A stretch of 64,000 nt of DNA, taken from assembly GCF_026540855.1 (NCBI RefSeq), contig NZ_JALNUP010000001.1, positions 1 through 64,000 on the forward strand. The letters are read 5' to 3'. The DNA comes from Sphingomonas sp. GC_Shp_5 (GTDB taxonomy: Bacteria > Pseudomonadota > Alphaproteobacteria > Sphingomonadales > Sphingomonadaceae). Each line of letters starts with the position of its first letter. The stretch's first letter is position 1. The translations under genes were made by a program, and so were the position numbers. Under the pieces are notes generated by a model, which saw only the letters and a program-made list of their open reading frames with translations, searched no databases and had not been told where the DNA came from. Positions 56,995 through 64,000 of the stretch are shown here, piece by piece.

Positions 56995-58609
56995 GCTGGT
57001 CCTCCTCGCCACCGTGCTGAGCGTCGCGGCCACCCCGGTCGCCGCCGACCCGCCGGTTCCGGCGTCGGCAGGGCGCGACGGCGTTGTTGCCTATCTCAAG
57101 GCGCGCGCCGCCGAGGCCGATGGCGAGATCGACCGTGCCGCCGCCGGCTATGCGGTGGCGCTGGCCGCGGCGCCGGGCAATCTGCTGGTCGCCGACCGGG
57201 CCTATCGCCAAGGGATGGCGGCGGGGGATCTGCGGCTGGCGGCGCGGGCGGCCGGCACGCTGGCGGCGGGTGCCGAGGCGGCGCCGGACCTGCCGCTGCT
57301 CGGCCTTGCCGAAGCCGCCGCGCGCAACGACGTCGCCGGGGTGGACGCCGCCACCGCCGGGCTCGACAAGGGCGCGCTGCGGGTGCTGTCGCCATCGTTG
57401 CGCGGCTGGATCGCCTTGGTGCGCGGCGGCGATCCGCTGGCGCCGCTTGCTGCGGCAGGCAGGGACCCGATCGCCAGCCATGTCACCGCCGAGCAGCGCG
57501 GGCTGTTGCTGATCGCCCGCGGCGATATCACCGACGGCAGTGCCGCCGTGCTCGCGCAGGCCCGCGGTGCCGAGGGCTACGACCTGCGTGCCGCCGCGGC
57601 GCAGCTGCTGTTCGGGGTCGGCGATGCGGCCGAGGCACGCAGCCTGCTCACGGGCGACGACCCGGTGCTGGTGGCGATGCGCACGGGCAAGGGGGACGGC
57701 GCCAAGCCGACGCTTGGTTTCGCCGTGTCGCGCCTGTTCGCAGGCCTGGGCGCCGACCTGCTCGAACAGCGCGCCTCGTCGCTGGGGCTCGGCCTTGCCC
57801 GCGCGGCGCTGGTCGCCGACCCCGGCAATGATCGCGCGCGGCTGCTGCTCGGCCAGGCGCTCGCCCGCGACGGCGCCACGGCGGCGGCGCTGCGCGCACT
57901 GTCGGGGGTAGCTACGTCGAGCCCCTTTTATGCGCCGGCGGTGGCGGGGCGGATCATGATCCTGGTGAATGCGGGCCGCGATGCCGAGGCGCTCGATCTC
58001 GCCCGCACTCGCGCGACCGATCCCGGCGCCAGCGCCGACGATTGGCAGCGCTACGCCGATCGGCTGGTCGCGGCGCGCCGTTATGCCGAGGCGGCCCCCT
58101 GGTATCGTCGCGTCACCGACCAAGTCGAGCCGGGCGGACAATGGGCGGCATTCGTGCAATATGGCGGCGCGCTGGAACAGGCCGGCGACTGGCCCGGCGC
58201 CCGCGCCGCGCTCCGCCGCGCGGTGGTGCTCGGGCCGTCCCAGCCGCTCGCGCTCAATTACCTCGGTTATGCCTCGGCCACCCGCGGCGAGGACATGGCG
58301 GCGGCAACCGCGATGCTCGAGCGCGCCCATGCCCTGTTGCCGGACAATCTGGCGATCGTCGATTCGCTTGGCTGGGTCTACCATCTCGCCGGTGACGACG
58401 GCCGGGCGCTGCCGATGATCGAGCGGGCCGCGATCGGCGAACCGGCCGACCCCGAGATCGCCGAGCATCTCGGCGACCTTTATTGGACGCTGGGGCGCCG
58501 CTACGAGGCGCGCTATGCCTGGCGCGCCGCCGCGCTCACCGCCAATCCGGACGACCAACCCCGCCTCACCGCCAGAATAGAGACCGGCTTGCCATCCCAT
58601 GATCGTTGA
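56963..58609 (+). CDS. Tetratricopeptide repeat protein, exported
   Basis: A 548-residue protein with a signal peptide (CKLVLLATVLSVAATPVAADP) and repeated helix pairs of about 34 residues typical of TPR. The clearest are near the C-terminus: WAAFVQYGGALEQAGDWPGA, LALNYLGYASATRGEDMAAA, AIVDSLGWVYHLAGDDGRAL. It probably acts in the periplasm as a scaffold. The start is a GTG inside the end of the ETF-QO gene, directly at a GGAGGG stretch; the exact start is uncertain. It overlaps ispE by 11 bases. Confidence 0.85.
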   Translation: MVEAPITPTCKLVLLATVLSVAATPVAADPPVPASAGRDGVVAYLKARAAEADGEIDRAAAGYAVALAAAPGNLLVADRAYRQGMAAGDLRLAARAAGTLAAGAEAAPDLPLLGLAEAAARNDVAGVDAATAGLDKGALRVLSPSLRGWIALVRGGDPLAPLAAAGRDPIASHVTAEQRGLLLIARGDITDGSAAVLAQARGAEGYDLRAAAAQLLFGVGDAAEARSLLTGDDPVLVAMRTGKGDGAKPTLGFAVSRLFAGLGADLLEQRASSLGLGLARAALVADPGNDRARLLLGQALARDGATAAALRALSGVATSSPFYAPAVAGRIMILVNAGRDAEALDLARTRATDPGASADDWQRYADRLVAARRYAEAAPWYRRVTDQVEPGGQWAAFVQYGGALEQAGDWPGARAALRRAVVLGPSQPLALNYLGYASATRGEDMAAATAMLERAHALLPDNLAIVDSLGWVYHLAGDDGRALPMIERAAIGEPADPEIAEHLGDLYWTLGRRYEARYAWRAAALTANPDDQPRLTARIETGLPSHDR

Positions 58610-59423
58610 AGCTGCCCCCGCGAAGATCAACCTCGCGCTCCACGTACGCCGCCGCCGCGCCGACGGCTATCACGAGCTCGAGACCCTGTTCGCCTTCGTC
58701 CGCGACGGCGACGTGATCACGATCGAGGTGGCCGAGGCCGATGATTTCGCCATCACCGGCCCGTTTGCCGCGGCCCTCTCCGGGCCTGGCGACAATCTGG
58801 TGACGCGTGCCGCGACGCGCTTCGTTGACCGCTTCGGCGTCGCCCAGGCGCATCGCATCGTCCTCGACAAGCGCTTGCCGATCGCCTCGGGGATTGGCGG
58901 CGGATCCGCGGATGCCGCGGCGACGCTGCGCGCGCTCGCCCGGCTCCACGGCGTCGCGCTCGACGATCCCGGCCTGTTCGCGATCGCCGAGCAGCTCGGC
59001 GCCGATGTGCCCGCGTGCCTGCTCGGGCGGACGACGCTGGGGACCGGCAAGGGCGAGACGCTGCAGCCGCTCGACGGGCTGTCGGGCACGCCGCTGCTGC
59101 TGATCAACCCTGGCGTGGCGGTATCAACCGCGCCCGTGTTTGCCGGCTGGGACGGGATCGATCGTGGTGGCCTGTCCGACGGCGACCTGCTCGTCCGTGC
59201 CCGTGCCGGTCGCAACGATCTCGAGCCGCCGGCGCGGGCGCTGGCGCCGGTGATCGGCGACGTGCGTGACGTGCTCGATGCCGCGCCGGGGCTGCTGCTC
59301 GGGCGGATGTCAGGCTCCGGCGCAACCTGTTTCGGGCTGTTCGAGTCCGCTGAGGACGCCGCTGCTGCGGCGGCGCAGGCCGAGCGGCGCGGCTGGTGGA
59401 CGCTGGCGACCGCGCTGGGCTGA
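58599..59423 (+). CDS. ispE: 4-(cytidine 5'-diphospho)-2-C-methyl-D-erythritol kinase
   Basis: A 274-residue GHMP-family kinase of the MEP isoprenoid pathway. It begins EAAPAKINLALHVRRRRADGYHE, with the Lys-Asn of the active site. It has the ATP loop LPIASGIGGGSADAAATLRAL near residue 97 and the C-terminal RMSGSGATCFGLFE. Length is normal. It is coupled by overlap to the TPR gene, a pairing common in sphingomonads. recA follows after 113 bases with its own promoter region. Confidence 0.95.
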   Translation: MIVEAAPAKINLALHVRRRRADGYHELETLFAFVRDGDVITIEVAEADDFAITGPFAAALSGPGDNLVTRAATRFVDRFGVAQAHRIVLDKRLPIASGIGGGSADAAATLRALARLHGVALDDPGLFAIAEQLGADVPACLLGRTTLGTGKGETLQPLDGLSGTPLLLINPGVAVSTAPVFAGWDGIDRGGLSDGDLLVRARAGRNDLEPPARALAPVIGDVRDVLDAAPGLLLGRMSGSGATCFGLFESAEDAAAAAAQAERRGWWTLATALG

Positions 59424-59445
59424 GCCGCACGCGGATAATTACCTC

Positions 59446-59460
59446 GTTCCCCTCTTGTTC
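59446..59460 (+). promoter_or_regulatory. LexA (SOS) box upstream of recA
   Basis: GTTC CCCTCTT GTTC is an exact match to the direct-repeat LexA site GTTC-N7-GTTC of alphaproteobacteria. It lies 77 bases before the recA ATG. The second GTTC also forms GTTC-CTGGG-GAAC with the bases to its right. Confidence 0.85.
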
Positions 59461-59536
59461 CTGGGGAACAAACCATATACATGGTAACCAACGCGTTGCC
59501 GTGGGCGCGCGCATGCTCTAGCAGGGGAGGCTCCCA

Positions 59537-60610
59537 ATGGCCGCCAATCTGAAAGTGATCGATAACGGCATGGCAACAGCCAACGCAGACCGCCAGAAGG
59601 CGCTAGACGCCGCGCTCGCGCAGATCGACCGCGCCTTCGGCAAGGGCTCGGCGATGAAGCTCGGCGCCAAGGAAACCATGCAGGTCGAGGTGATCTCGTC
59701 CGGCTCGCTGGGGCTCGACATCGCGCTCGGGGTCGGCGGCCTGCCGCGCGGCCGCGTGATCGAGGTCTATGGCCCTGAATCGTCGGGCAAGACCACGCTC
59801 GCGCTGCATGTCATCGCCGAGGCGCAGAAGGGTGGTGGCACTGCCGCCTTCGTCGACGCCGAGCATGCGCTCGACCCGGTCTATGCCAAGAAGCTCGGGG
59901 TCAACATCGACGAGCTGATCGTCTCGCAGCCGGATACCGGCGAGCAGGCGCTCGAGATCGTCGACACGCTGGTCCGCTCCAACGCGATCGACGTGCTGGT
60001 GGTCGATTCGGTCGCGGCGCTGGTGCCGCGTGCCGAGATCGAGGGCGAGATGGGCGACAGCCATGTCGGCCTGCAGGCCCGACTGATGTCGCAATCGCTG
60101 CGCAAGCTCACCGGCTCGATCAGCCGGTCGCGCTGCATGGTGATCTTCATCAACCAGCTGCGCATGAAGATCGGCGTGATGTACGGTAATCCGGAGACGA
60201 CCACCGGTGGCAACGCGCTGAAATTCTATGCCTCGGTCCGGCTCGACATCCGCCGCACCGGCGCGATCAAGGACCGTGAAGAGGTCACCGGCAACGCCAC
60301 CCGCGTCAAGGTGGTCAAGAACAAGGTCGCGCCGCCGTTCAAGCAGGTCGAGTTCGACATCATGTATGGCGAGGGCATCTCCAAGATCGGCGAGATCCTC
60401 GATCTCGGGGTCAAGGCCGGGCTGGTCGAGAAATCGGGTGCCTGGTTCAGCTATGACAGCGTCCGCATCGGCCAGGGCCGCGAGAATTCGAAGAACTATC
60501 TGCGCGAGCATCCGGAGATGGCCGACAAGCTCGAGCGCGCCATCCGCCAGCGTACCGAGAAGGTCGCCGAGGAGATGATGGTCGGCCCGGACGCCGAGGA
60601 CGATGTCTGA
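59537..60610 (+). CDS. recA: Recombinase RecA
   Basis: A 357-residue DNA strand-exchange ATPase and SOS co-protease. Seen are [13 protein letters not shown], the Walker A loop [16 protein letters not shown], the conserved [38 protein letters not shown], and the loop L2 region [20 protein letters not shown]. The C-terminus is acidic (VGPDAEDDV). ATG after AGGGGAGG. An SOS box upstream and an intrinsic terminator downstream make it a single-gene unit. Confidence 0.98.
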   Translation: MAANLKVIDNGMATANADRQKALDAALAQIDRAFGKGSAMKLGAKETMQVEVISSGSLGLDIALGVGGLPRGRVIEVYGPESSGKTTLALHVIAEAQKGGGTAAFVDAEHALDPVYAKKLGVNIDELIVSQPDTGEQALEIVDTLVRSNAIDVLVVDSVAALVPRAEIEGEMGDSHVGLQARLMSQSLRKLTGSISRSRCMVIFINQLRMKIGVMYGNPETTTGGNALKFYASVRLDIRRTGAIKDREEVTGNATRVKVVKNKVAPPFKQVEFDIMYGEGISKIGEILDLGVKAGLVEKSGAWFSYDSVRIGQGRENSKNYLREHPEMADKLERAIRQRTEKVAEEMMVGPDAEDDV

Positions 60611-60660
60611 TCGACGCCCATTCGGCGCTGATCCGGCGTGGATTGGTTGAATGGAGCAGG

Positions 60661-60689
60661 GGGCTCGCCAGCAATGGCGGGCCCTTTTT
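60661..60689 (+). terminator. Intrinsic terminator of recA
   Basis: GGGCTCGCCA pairs with TGGCGGGCCC (one mismatch) around GCAA and is followed by TTTTT, about 50 bases after the recA stop. Confidence 0.88.
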
Positions 60690-60817
60690 GCATGAGACGA
60701 GCAGCCGGGCGGAATACCGATGTCACGGGACGCAGAACGCGGGATAAATGATCGGGGCGGGAGAAAAGCTGGCCGCAAGCCGTTGGATGATCAGCGATCC
60801 TGCTTGCCGGAGATACC

Positions 60818-60931
60818 ATGCCCCAGCTCTTCATGTTCGCGCTGATCGGATCGGCGATGTTCGCGACCGTCATGACCACCATCGCCGGCGTCGCCATGAG
60901 CCCGCGCCGCCGCGACGCTCAGCGCGGCTGA
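60818..60931 (+). CDS. Small membrane protein, 37 aa, unknown function
   Basis: ATG with GGAG five bases upstream. The product has one membrane-spanning stretch (LFMFALIGSAMFATVMTTIA) and a basic end (SPRRRDAQRG), so an N-out, C-in orientation is likely. It lies alone between recA and the DUF1989 gene, beyond the recA terminator. Codon use and the strong ribosome binding site favour a real gene, but no family is recognised. Confidence 0.5.
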   Translation: MPQLFMFALIGSAMFATVMTTIAGVAMSPRRRDAQRG

Positions 60932-61071
60932 GCCGCCGCGGCGGTTTGAACGACGACAGCATCTGGTTGTGGGATACACACCGGCAGAACCATCGGACGG
61001 CCGGCTGATCATTGCTATTAACGAAGCGCCCTCATCACTGGGGGGCGACTCTCTCGGGCCAGACCTGGGCT

Positions 61072-61102
61072 GGTCAACCCAGCGGAAGCTGGAATCTCCT
61101 GC
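61072..61102. repeat. Degenerate left arm of the CCCAGC-type repeat
   Basis: TCAACCCAGCGGAAGCTGG and the following AATCTCCTGCAACGG match the left arm and spacer of the other copies with several changes. The expected right arm (CACCCCAGC..) is not intact, though CATGAGCTGGCGTGG lies 50 bases on. Apart from this, the 280 bases between the small membrane gene and the DUF1989 gene show nothing I can name. Confidence 0.5.
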
Positions 61103-61211
61103 AACGGAGCATGCGCCAGGGTCTTTGGCGACATGAGCTGGCGTGGAACCCGGCATAGTCGCGTGCCGCTGGGGAGGGCGCGCTAAGCATCCAGCCGCCG
61201 ATCCTGCCAAT

Positions 61212-61808
61212 TCAGCCCTTCGGCTCGATCCGATAATGGATTGGCTTGAACGTGCCGCCATTCGAGTCGGGTGCCGAGCACGCCGTCAGCCCGATGATCA
61301 GGTCCATCTCGGCGCGCAGAGAAATGTGATCGCCGGCGCGGCTGATCGGCGGCAGCACCTTGAGCTTGCCGGTCTCGCCATCGATCGGCACGTTCATGAA
61401 GCAGTTGAACGCGGTAGGAATCTGATCCGGCGCGATCCCATAAGGCTCGAGCGCGGCAGCGAGATTGCCGAAGCAGCCGCGGTGCGGCGGCAGGGTCGGG
61501 TAGAAATGGTGAAAGGTGTCGAACGAGCAGGGGGTGAGCAGGAAATCATGCCGGCCGACCGTATCCTCGACGATTTCCAGCATCACCCGCGACCGGTTCG
61601 AATAGAGCTTGTGCCCGGTGGTGAGATACAGCGTCTCGGCATAGTCGAGCGTGCGCCCGGAGGAGATCACCTCGCCCTGATCGTCGGCGCTGAACGCGAG
61701 CAGATCGGCGACCTGCTCGCCACGCGGATCGATCACCACCAGCGTCTCGCCACGCGCCAGCCGGAACGCGGTGCCGCTGCGCTCGGGGATCTCGTGGACC
61801 GTGCTCAT
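61212..61808 (-). CDS. DUF1989 (urea carboxylase-associated) family protein
   Basis: A 198-residue protein of the DUF1989 family, often named urea carboxylase-associated protein. Seen are IPERSGTAFRLARGETLVVIDPRG, LTTGHKLYSNRSRVMLEIVEDTVGRHDFLLTPCS, and a C-terminal PTAFNCFMNVPIDGETG stretch. The conserved Cys and His in these blocks suggest metal or substrate binding. Its biochemical role is not settled. The ATG overlaps the stop of the YqcI/YcgG gene (ATGA), so both are made together. Confidence 0.88.
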   Translation of the reverse strand: MSTVHEIPERSGTAFRLARGETLVVIDPRGEQVADLLAFSADDQGEVISSGRTLDYAETLYLTTGHKLYSNRSRVMLEIVEDTVGRHDFLLTPCSFDTFHHFYPTLPPHRGCFGNLAAALEPYGIAPDQIPTAFNCFMNVPIDGETGKLKVLPPISRAGDHISLRAEMDLIIGLTACSAPDSNGGTFKPIHYRIEPKG

Positions 61809-62524
61809 GCGTCGCCGCTGTAATGGAACGGGCACGCCCAGGCATCGCCGACCACCCGGCCGCTATATTGGCGTGCTTCGCTCATCTCGCCGTGGCGCGC
61901 GAGCATCGGGTTGCGCGACCCGGCGAGCGCCTCGTCGCGCACCATGATCTTCTCGCGCATCGTCTCATATTTGCCCTGCGCCCGCAGCTGGGTGAACTGA
62001 TCGTGCAGGTTGAACACCATCACCGGTGCCTCGAAGCGGCGGGCCGGGCGGCTCGCCTTGCCGTGCAGCCCGACGACGAAAAATGCCTCGCCGCCGAACG
62101 ACAGCGAGAAATGAGGGTTGTCCGGGTCGGCGCTGACGTCCTGATCATAGGCCTGCCCGCGCCATACGTCCTTGTCGGAAATCGACTGGACGCGCTGCCA
62201 CAAGGCGCGCTCGAATGTTTCTTCGCTGAGATCGTCGGGCCCGTCGAAGATCACCGCCAGGCTGCGGAACAAGGCGCGATCCTGGCGATAGGCGGCAGTG
62301 AAATGCAGCAGCCGCTCGTGGATACGCAGATCGTCCCACGCGCTGTCGATGCTGCGGCAGTTGAGCACCTCTAGCGTGCCCTTCGCCATCGCGGCCTTGG
62401 CGCCGACGCAAGGAAAGCTTGCCGCGGCGATGCGGTCGAACAGGGCGGAGCGGAGGGGGCTGTCGGCGGTGCTGGACCAGTCGAACATCGGTTTTGCAGG
62501 CTTCATCTCCGGCCCAACGCCCAT
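61805..62524 (-). CDS. YqcI/YcgG family heme-dependent N-hydroxylase (GntA-like)
   Basis: A 239-residue protein of the YqcI/YcgG family (PF08892). Family blocks are FPCVGAKAAMAKGTLEVLNC near the N-terminus, VFDGPDDLSEETFERALWQRVQ-type strands, NPHFSLSFGGEAFFVVGLH, and FNLHDQFTQLRAQGKYETMR followed by GSRNPMLARHGEMSEARQYSG. Known relatives are GntA of guanitoxin synthesis and DcsA of D-cycloserine synthesis, heme enzymes that N-hydroxylate guanidine groups. The exact start among three early ATGs is unclear. It is the first gene of a two-gene operon with DUF1989, divergent from the GST gene. Confidence 0.86.
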   Translation of the reverse strand: MGVGPEMKPAKPMFDWSSTADSPLRSALFDRIAAASFPCVGAKAAMAKGTLEVLNCRSIDSAWDDLRIHERLLHFTAAYRQDRALFRSLAVIFDGPDDLSEETFERALWQRVQSISDKDVWRGQAYDQDVSADPDNPHFSLSFGGEAFFVVGLHGKASRPARRFEAPVMVFNLHDQFTQLRAQGKYETMREKIMVRDEALAGSRNPMLARHGEMSEARQYSGRVVGDAWACPFHYSGDA

Positions 62525-62649
62525 ATTGATCTAAAGGTCCGGCACTTAGCGGATGCTCTTCATCCTGATCGCGGCGCCCGTTCCCGTATTCGGACGTTGT
62601 CGTTGCAACACGTTGGCCGCATCGACCACAGCACAACTGAGGAGAGCCC

Positions 62650-63273
62650 ATGATCACCGTGCACCATCTGGAGAACAGCCGCTCGCAGCGCGTGCTCTGG
62701 CTTCTCGAAGAACTGGGGCTGCCCTATGTCGTCAAGCGCTACGCGCGTAATCGGCAAACGATGCTGGCGCCACGCGAGCTGAAGGCGGTGCATCCGCTCG
62801 GCAAATCGCCGGCGATCGACGACGACGGGTTGGTGATCGCCGAGACCGGCGCGATCGTCGAATATCTGATCGAGAAAGCCGATGGCCGGCTCGGGCCACC
62901 ACCGCACCGCGCGGCGGCGCTGCTGTATCGTTTCTGGGTGCATTATGCCGAAGGCTCGCTGATGCCGCCGCTGTTCGCCAAGCTGGTGCTGAGCCGGGTA
63001 CCGCTGTTCGGCAAGGCGGCACAGAAGAAGATCCAGCCGATGATCGACGTCCATCTCGACTATGTCGAGGCGGAGCTGGCGCAACGTGGCTGGTTTGCCG
63101 GCGACGCCATGTCGGCCGCCGACATCATGATGAGCTTTCCGCTCGAAGCGGCGCGCAGCCGGGCAGGGCTCGATGCCTCGCGCCCGGCGACGATCGCGTG
63201 GCTCGACAAGATCCACGCCCGCCCGGCCTATCTGGCCGCGCTCGCCAAGGGCGGGCCCTACGCCTACGCCTGA
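62650..63273 (+). CDS. Glutathione S-transferase
   Basis: A 207-residue GST with the thioredoxin-fold domain first (ITVHHLENSRSQRVLWLLEELGLPY), the cis-Pro and glutathione-binding acid in GKSPAIDDDGLVIAETGAIVEYLIE, and a helical C-terminal domain with FAGDAMSAADIMMSFPLEAA. The active residue is probably the Ser in ENSRSQR. Its substrate is not known. ATG after GAGGAGAGCCC. It converges on dctA, six bases from its stop. Confidence 0.92.
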   Translation: MITVHHLENSRSQRVLWLLEELGLPYVVKRYARNRQTMLAPRELKAVHPLGKSPAIDDDGLVIAETGAIVEYLIEKADGRLGPPPHRAAALLYRFWVHYAEGSLMPPLFAKLVLSRVPLFGKAAQKKIQPMIDVHLDYVEAELAQRGWFAGDAMSAADIMMSFPLEAARSRAGLDASRPATIAWLDKIHARPAYLAALAKGGPYAYA

Positions 63274-63278
63274 TCGGG

Positions 63279-64000
63279 TCAGGCGACCTCGGCCAGCTCC
63301 GCCTCGGGCGGAATCGGCGCGCGCAGGCCGCCCTCCCATTTCGCCACCACCGAGGCGGCGACTGCATTACCGAGCACGTTGGTCGCCGATCGACCCATGT
63401 CGAGGAAGTGGTCGACCGCGAGGATCAGCAGCACGCCCGCTTCGGGAATGTTGAACTGCGCGAGCGTCGCGGTGATCACCACCAGGCTGGCGCGCGGCAC
63501 CCCGGCGATGCCCTTTGACGTGACCATCAGCGTCAGCAGCATCGCGATCTCGGTGCCGAGCGAGAGGTGGATGCCATAGGCCTGCGCGATGAACAGCGAC
63601 GCGAAGGTCATGTACATCATCGACCCGTCGAGGTTGAACGAATAGCCGAGCGGCAGCACGAAGCTGGCGATCCGCGGCGGCACGCCGAACTTCTCCAGCG
63701 CCTCCAGCGTCCGCGGGAAGGCGGCCTCGGACGAGGCGGTGGAGAAGGCGACGAGCGCCGGATCGCGGATGTAGCGGACCAGCTGGGCCATCCGCCCGCC
63801 GACCACCGCAAAGCCGAGCGCGATCAGCATCGCCCACAGCAGGCCGAGACCGATGTAGACGCTGAACATGAAATAGCCGAGCCGCAGGATCACGCCCGGG
63901 CCCTGCTCGGTCAGCGTCGCCGCCACCGCCGCGAACACCGCGAGCGGCGCGAAGCGCATCACGTAATCGGTGATCTTGAGCATCACCGCGACCAGCGCCT
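63279..64000 (-). CDS. dctA: Dicarboxylate/amino acid:cation symporter, DctA type, N-terminal part outside window
   Basis: The C-terminal 240 or so residues of a DAACS family transporter; the frame stays open to the window edge. The serine-rich re-entrant loop reads LVAFSTASSEAAFPRTLEAL, followed by FVLPLGYSFNLDGSMMYMTFASLFIAQ, GIAGVPRASLVVITATL and DHFLDMGRSATNVLGNAVAA. These are the substrate and sodium-binding blocks of GltP/DctA proteins. It imports C4-dicarboxylates or acidic amino acids with cations across the inner membrane. Confidence 0.92.
   Translation of the reverse strand, partial: ALVAVMLKITDYVMRFAPLAVFAAVAATLTEQGPGVILRLGYFMFSVYIGLGLLWAMLIALGFAVVGGRMAQLVRYIRDPALVAFSTASSEAAFPRTLEALEKFGVPPRIASFVLPLGYSFNLDGSMMYMTFASLFIAQAYGIHLSLGTEIAMLLTLMVTSKGIAGVPRASLVVITATLAQFNIPEAGVLLILAVDHFLDMGRSATNVLGNAVAASVVAKWEGGLRAPIPPEAELAEVA

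Overview
The window is a GC-rich, densely packed chromosomal segment with the gene content of an alphaproteobacterium, most likely a sphingomonad (order Sphingomonadales). This rests on TonB-receptor style, a single LolC/E-type permease with LolD, a GTTC-N7-GTTC SOS box before recA, an aerobic-style cobalamin gene set (CobW, CobN, CobO, BluB, DUF1636) and the Entner-Doudoroff operon layout. I saw no rRNA, tRNA, CRISPR array, prophage or transposase. Both ends cut through genes: a C-terminal scrap at the left and a dicarboxylate symporter at the right.

Layout. 0-4 kb: small housekeeping genes (serine hydrolase, TlyA-type RNA methyltransferase, TspO, UbiK, YbjN, proC). 4-7.5 kb: the osmoregulated periplasmic glucan pair mdoG-mdoH on the minus strand. 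7.7-12.7 kb: the fatty-acid cluster fabD-fabG-acpP-fabF-mltG, split between fabD and fabG by a GxxExxY gene whose two ends lie in inverted repeats. 12.8-20.2 kb, minus strand: marR, an SH3 protein, argC, then zwf-pgl-edd-glk-eda, a complete glucose-to-pyruvate/GAP Entner-Doudoroff route. 20.4-22.6 kb: secG and pyrG.

22.7-38.5 kb is a cobalamin regulon: a cobalamin riboswitch, a Ni/Co transporter, cobW, cobN, cobO, bluB, cobB, a DUF1636 gene, cobT, a ribazole-phosphate phosphatase gene and cobS on the plus strand. cobQ, cbiB and the threonine-phosphate decarboxylase gene run back on the minus strand, and cobU is divergent from them. Together they cover cobalt uptake and insertion, a,c-diamide formation, adenosylation, amidation, lower-ligand synthesis and nucleotide-loop assembly. 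No corrin-ring genes and no CobS/CobT chelatase partners are present here.

38.5-64 kb: a heat-shock Hsp20 gene with a sigma32-like promoter, a TonB receptor, a 443-bp intergenic region rich in hairpins, the lolC/E-lolD operon with two small enzymes, dnaE, a 46-residue acidic protein, a radical SAM protein, moaB, a soluble lytic transglycosylase, a divergent uracil-DNA glycosylase-like protein, ETF-ubiquinone oxidoreductase, a TPR protein, ispE, recA with its SOS box and terminator, a DUF1989 plus YqcI/YcgG heme N-hydroxylase pair, a GST and dctA.

Most notable for follow-up: a palindromic two-hairpin repeat family, one copy of which is translated in frame inside cobN; the GxxExxY/inverted-repeat unit, whose protein has PD-(D/E)xK-like residues; the DUF1989/heme N-hydroxylase operon; and the hairpin-rich region before lolC. 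Start codons were chosen by ribosome binding sites, family N-termini and stop/start overlaps; several GTG or TTG starts are inferred from such overlaps.
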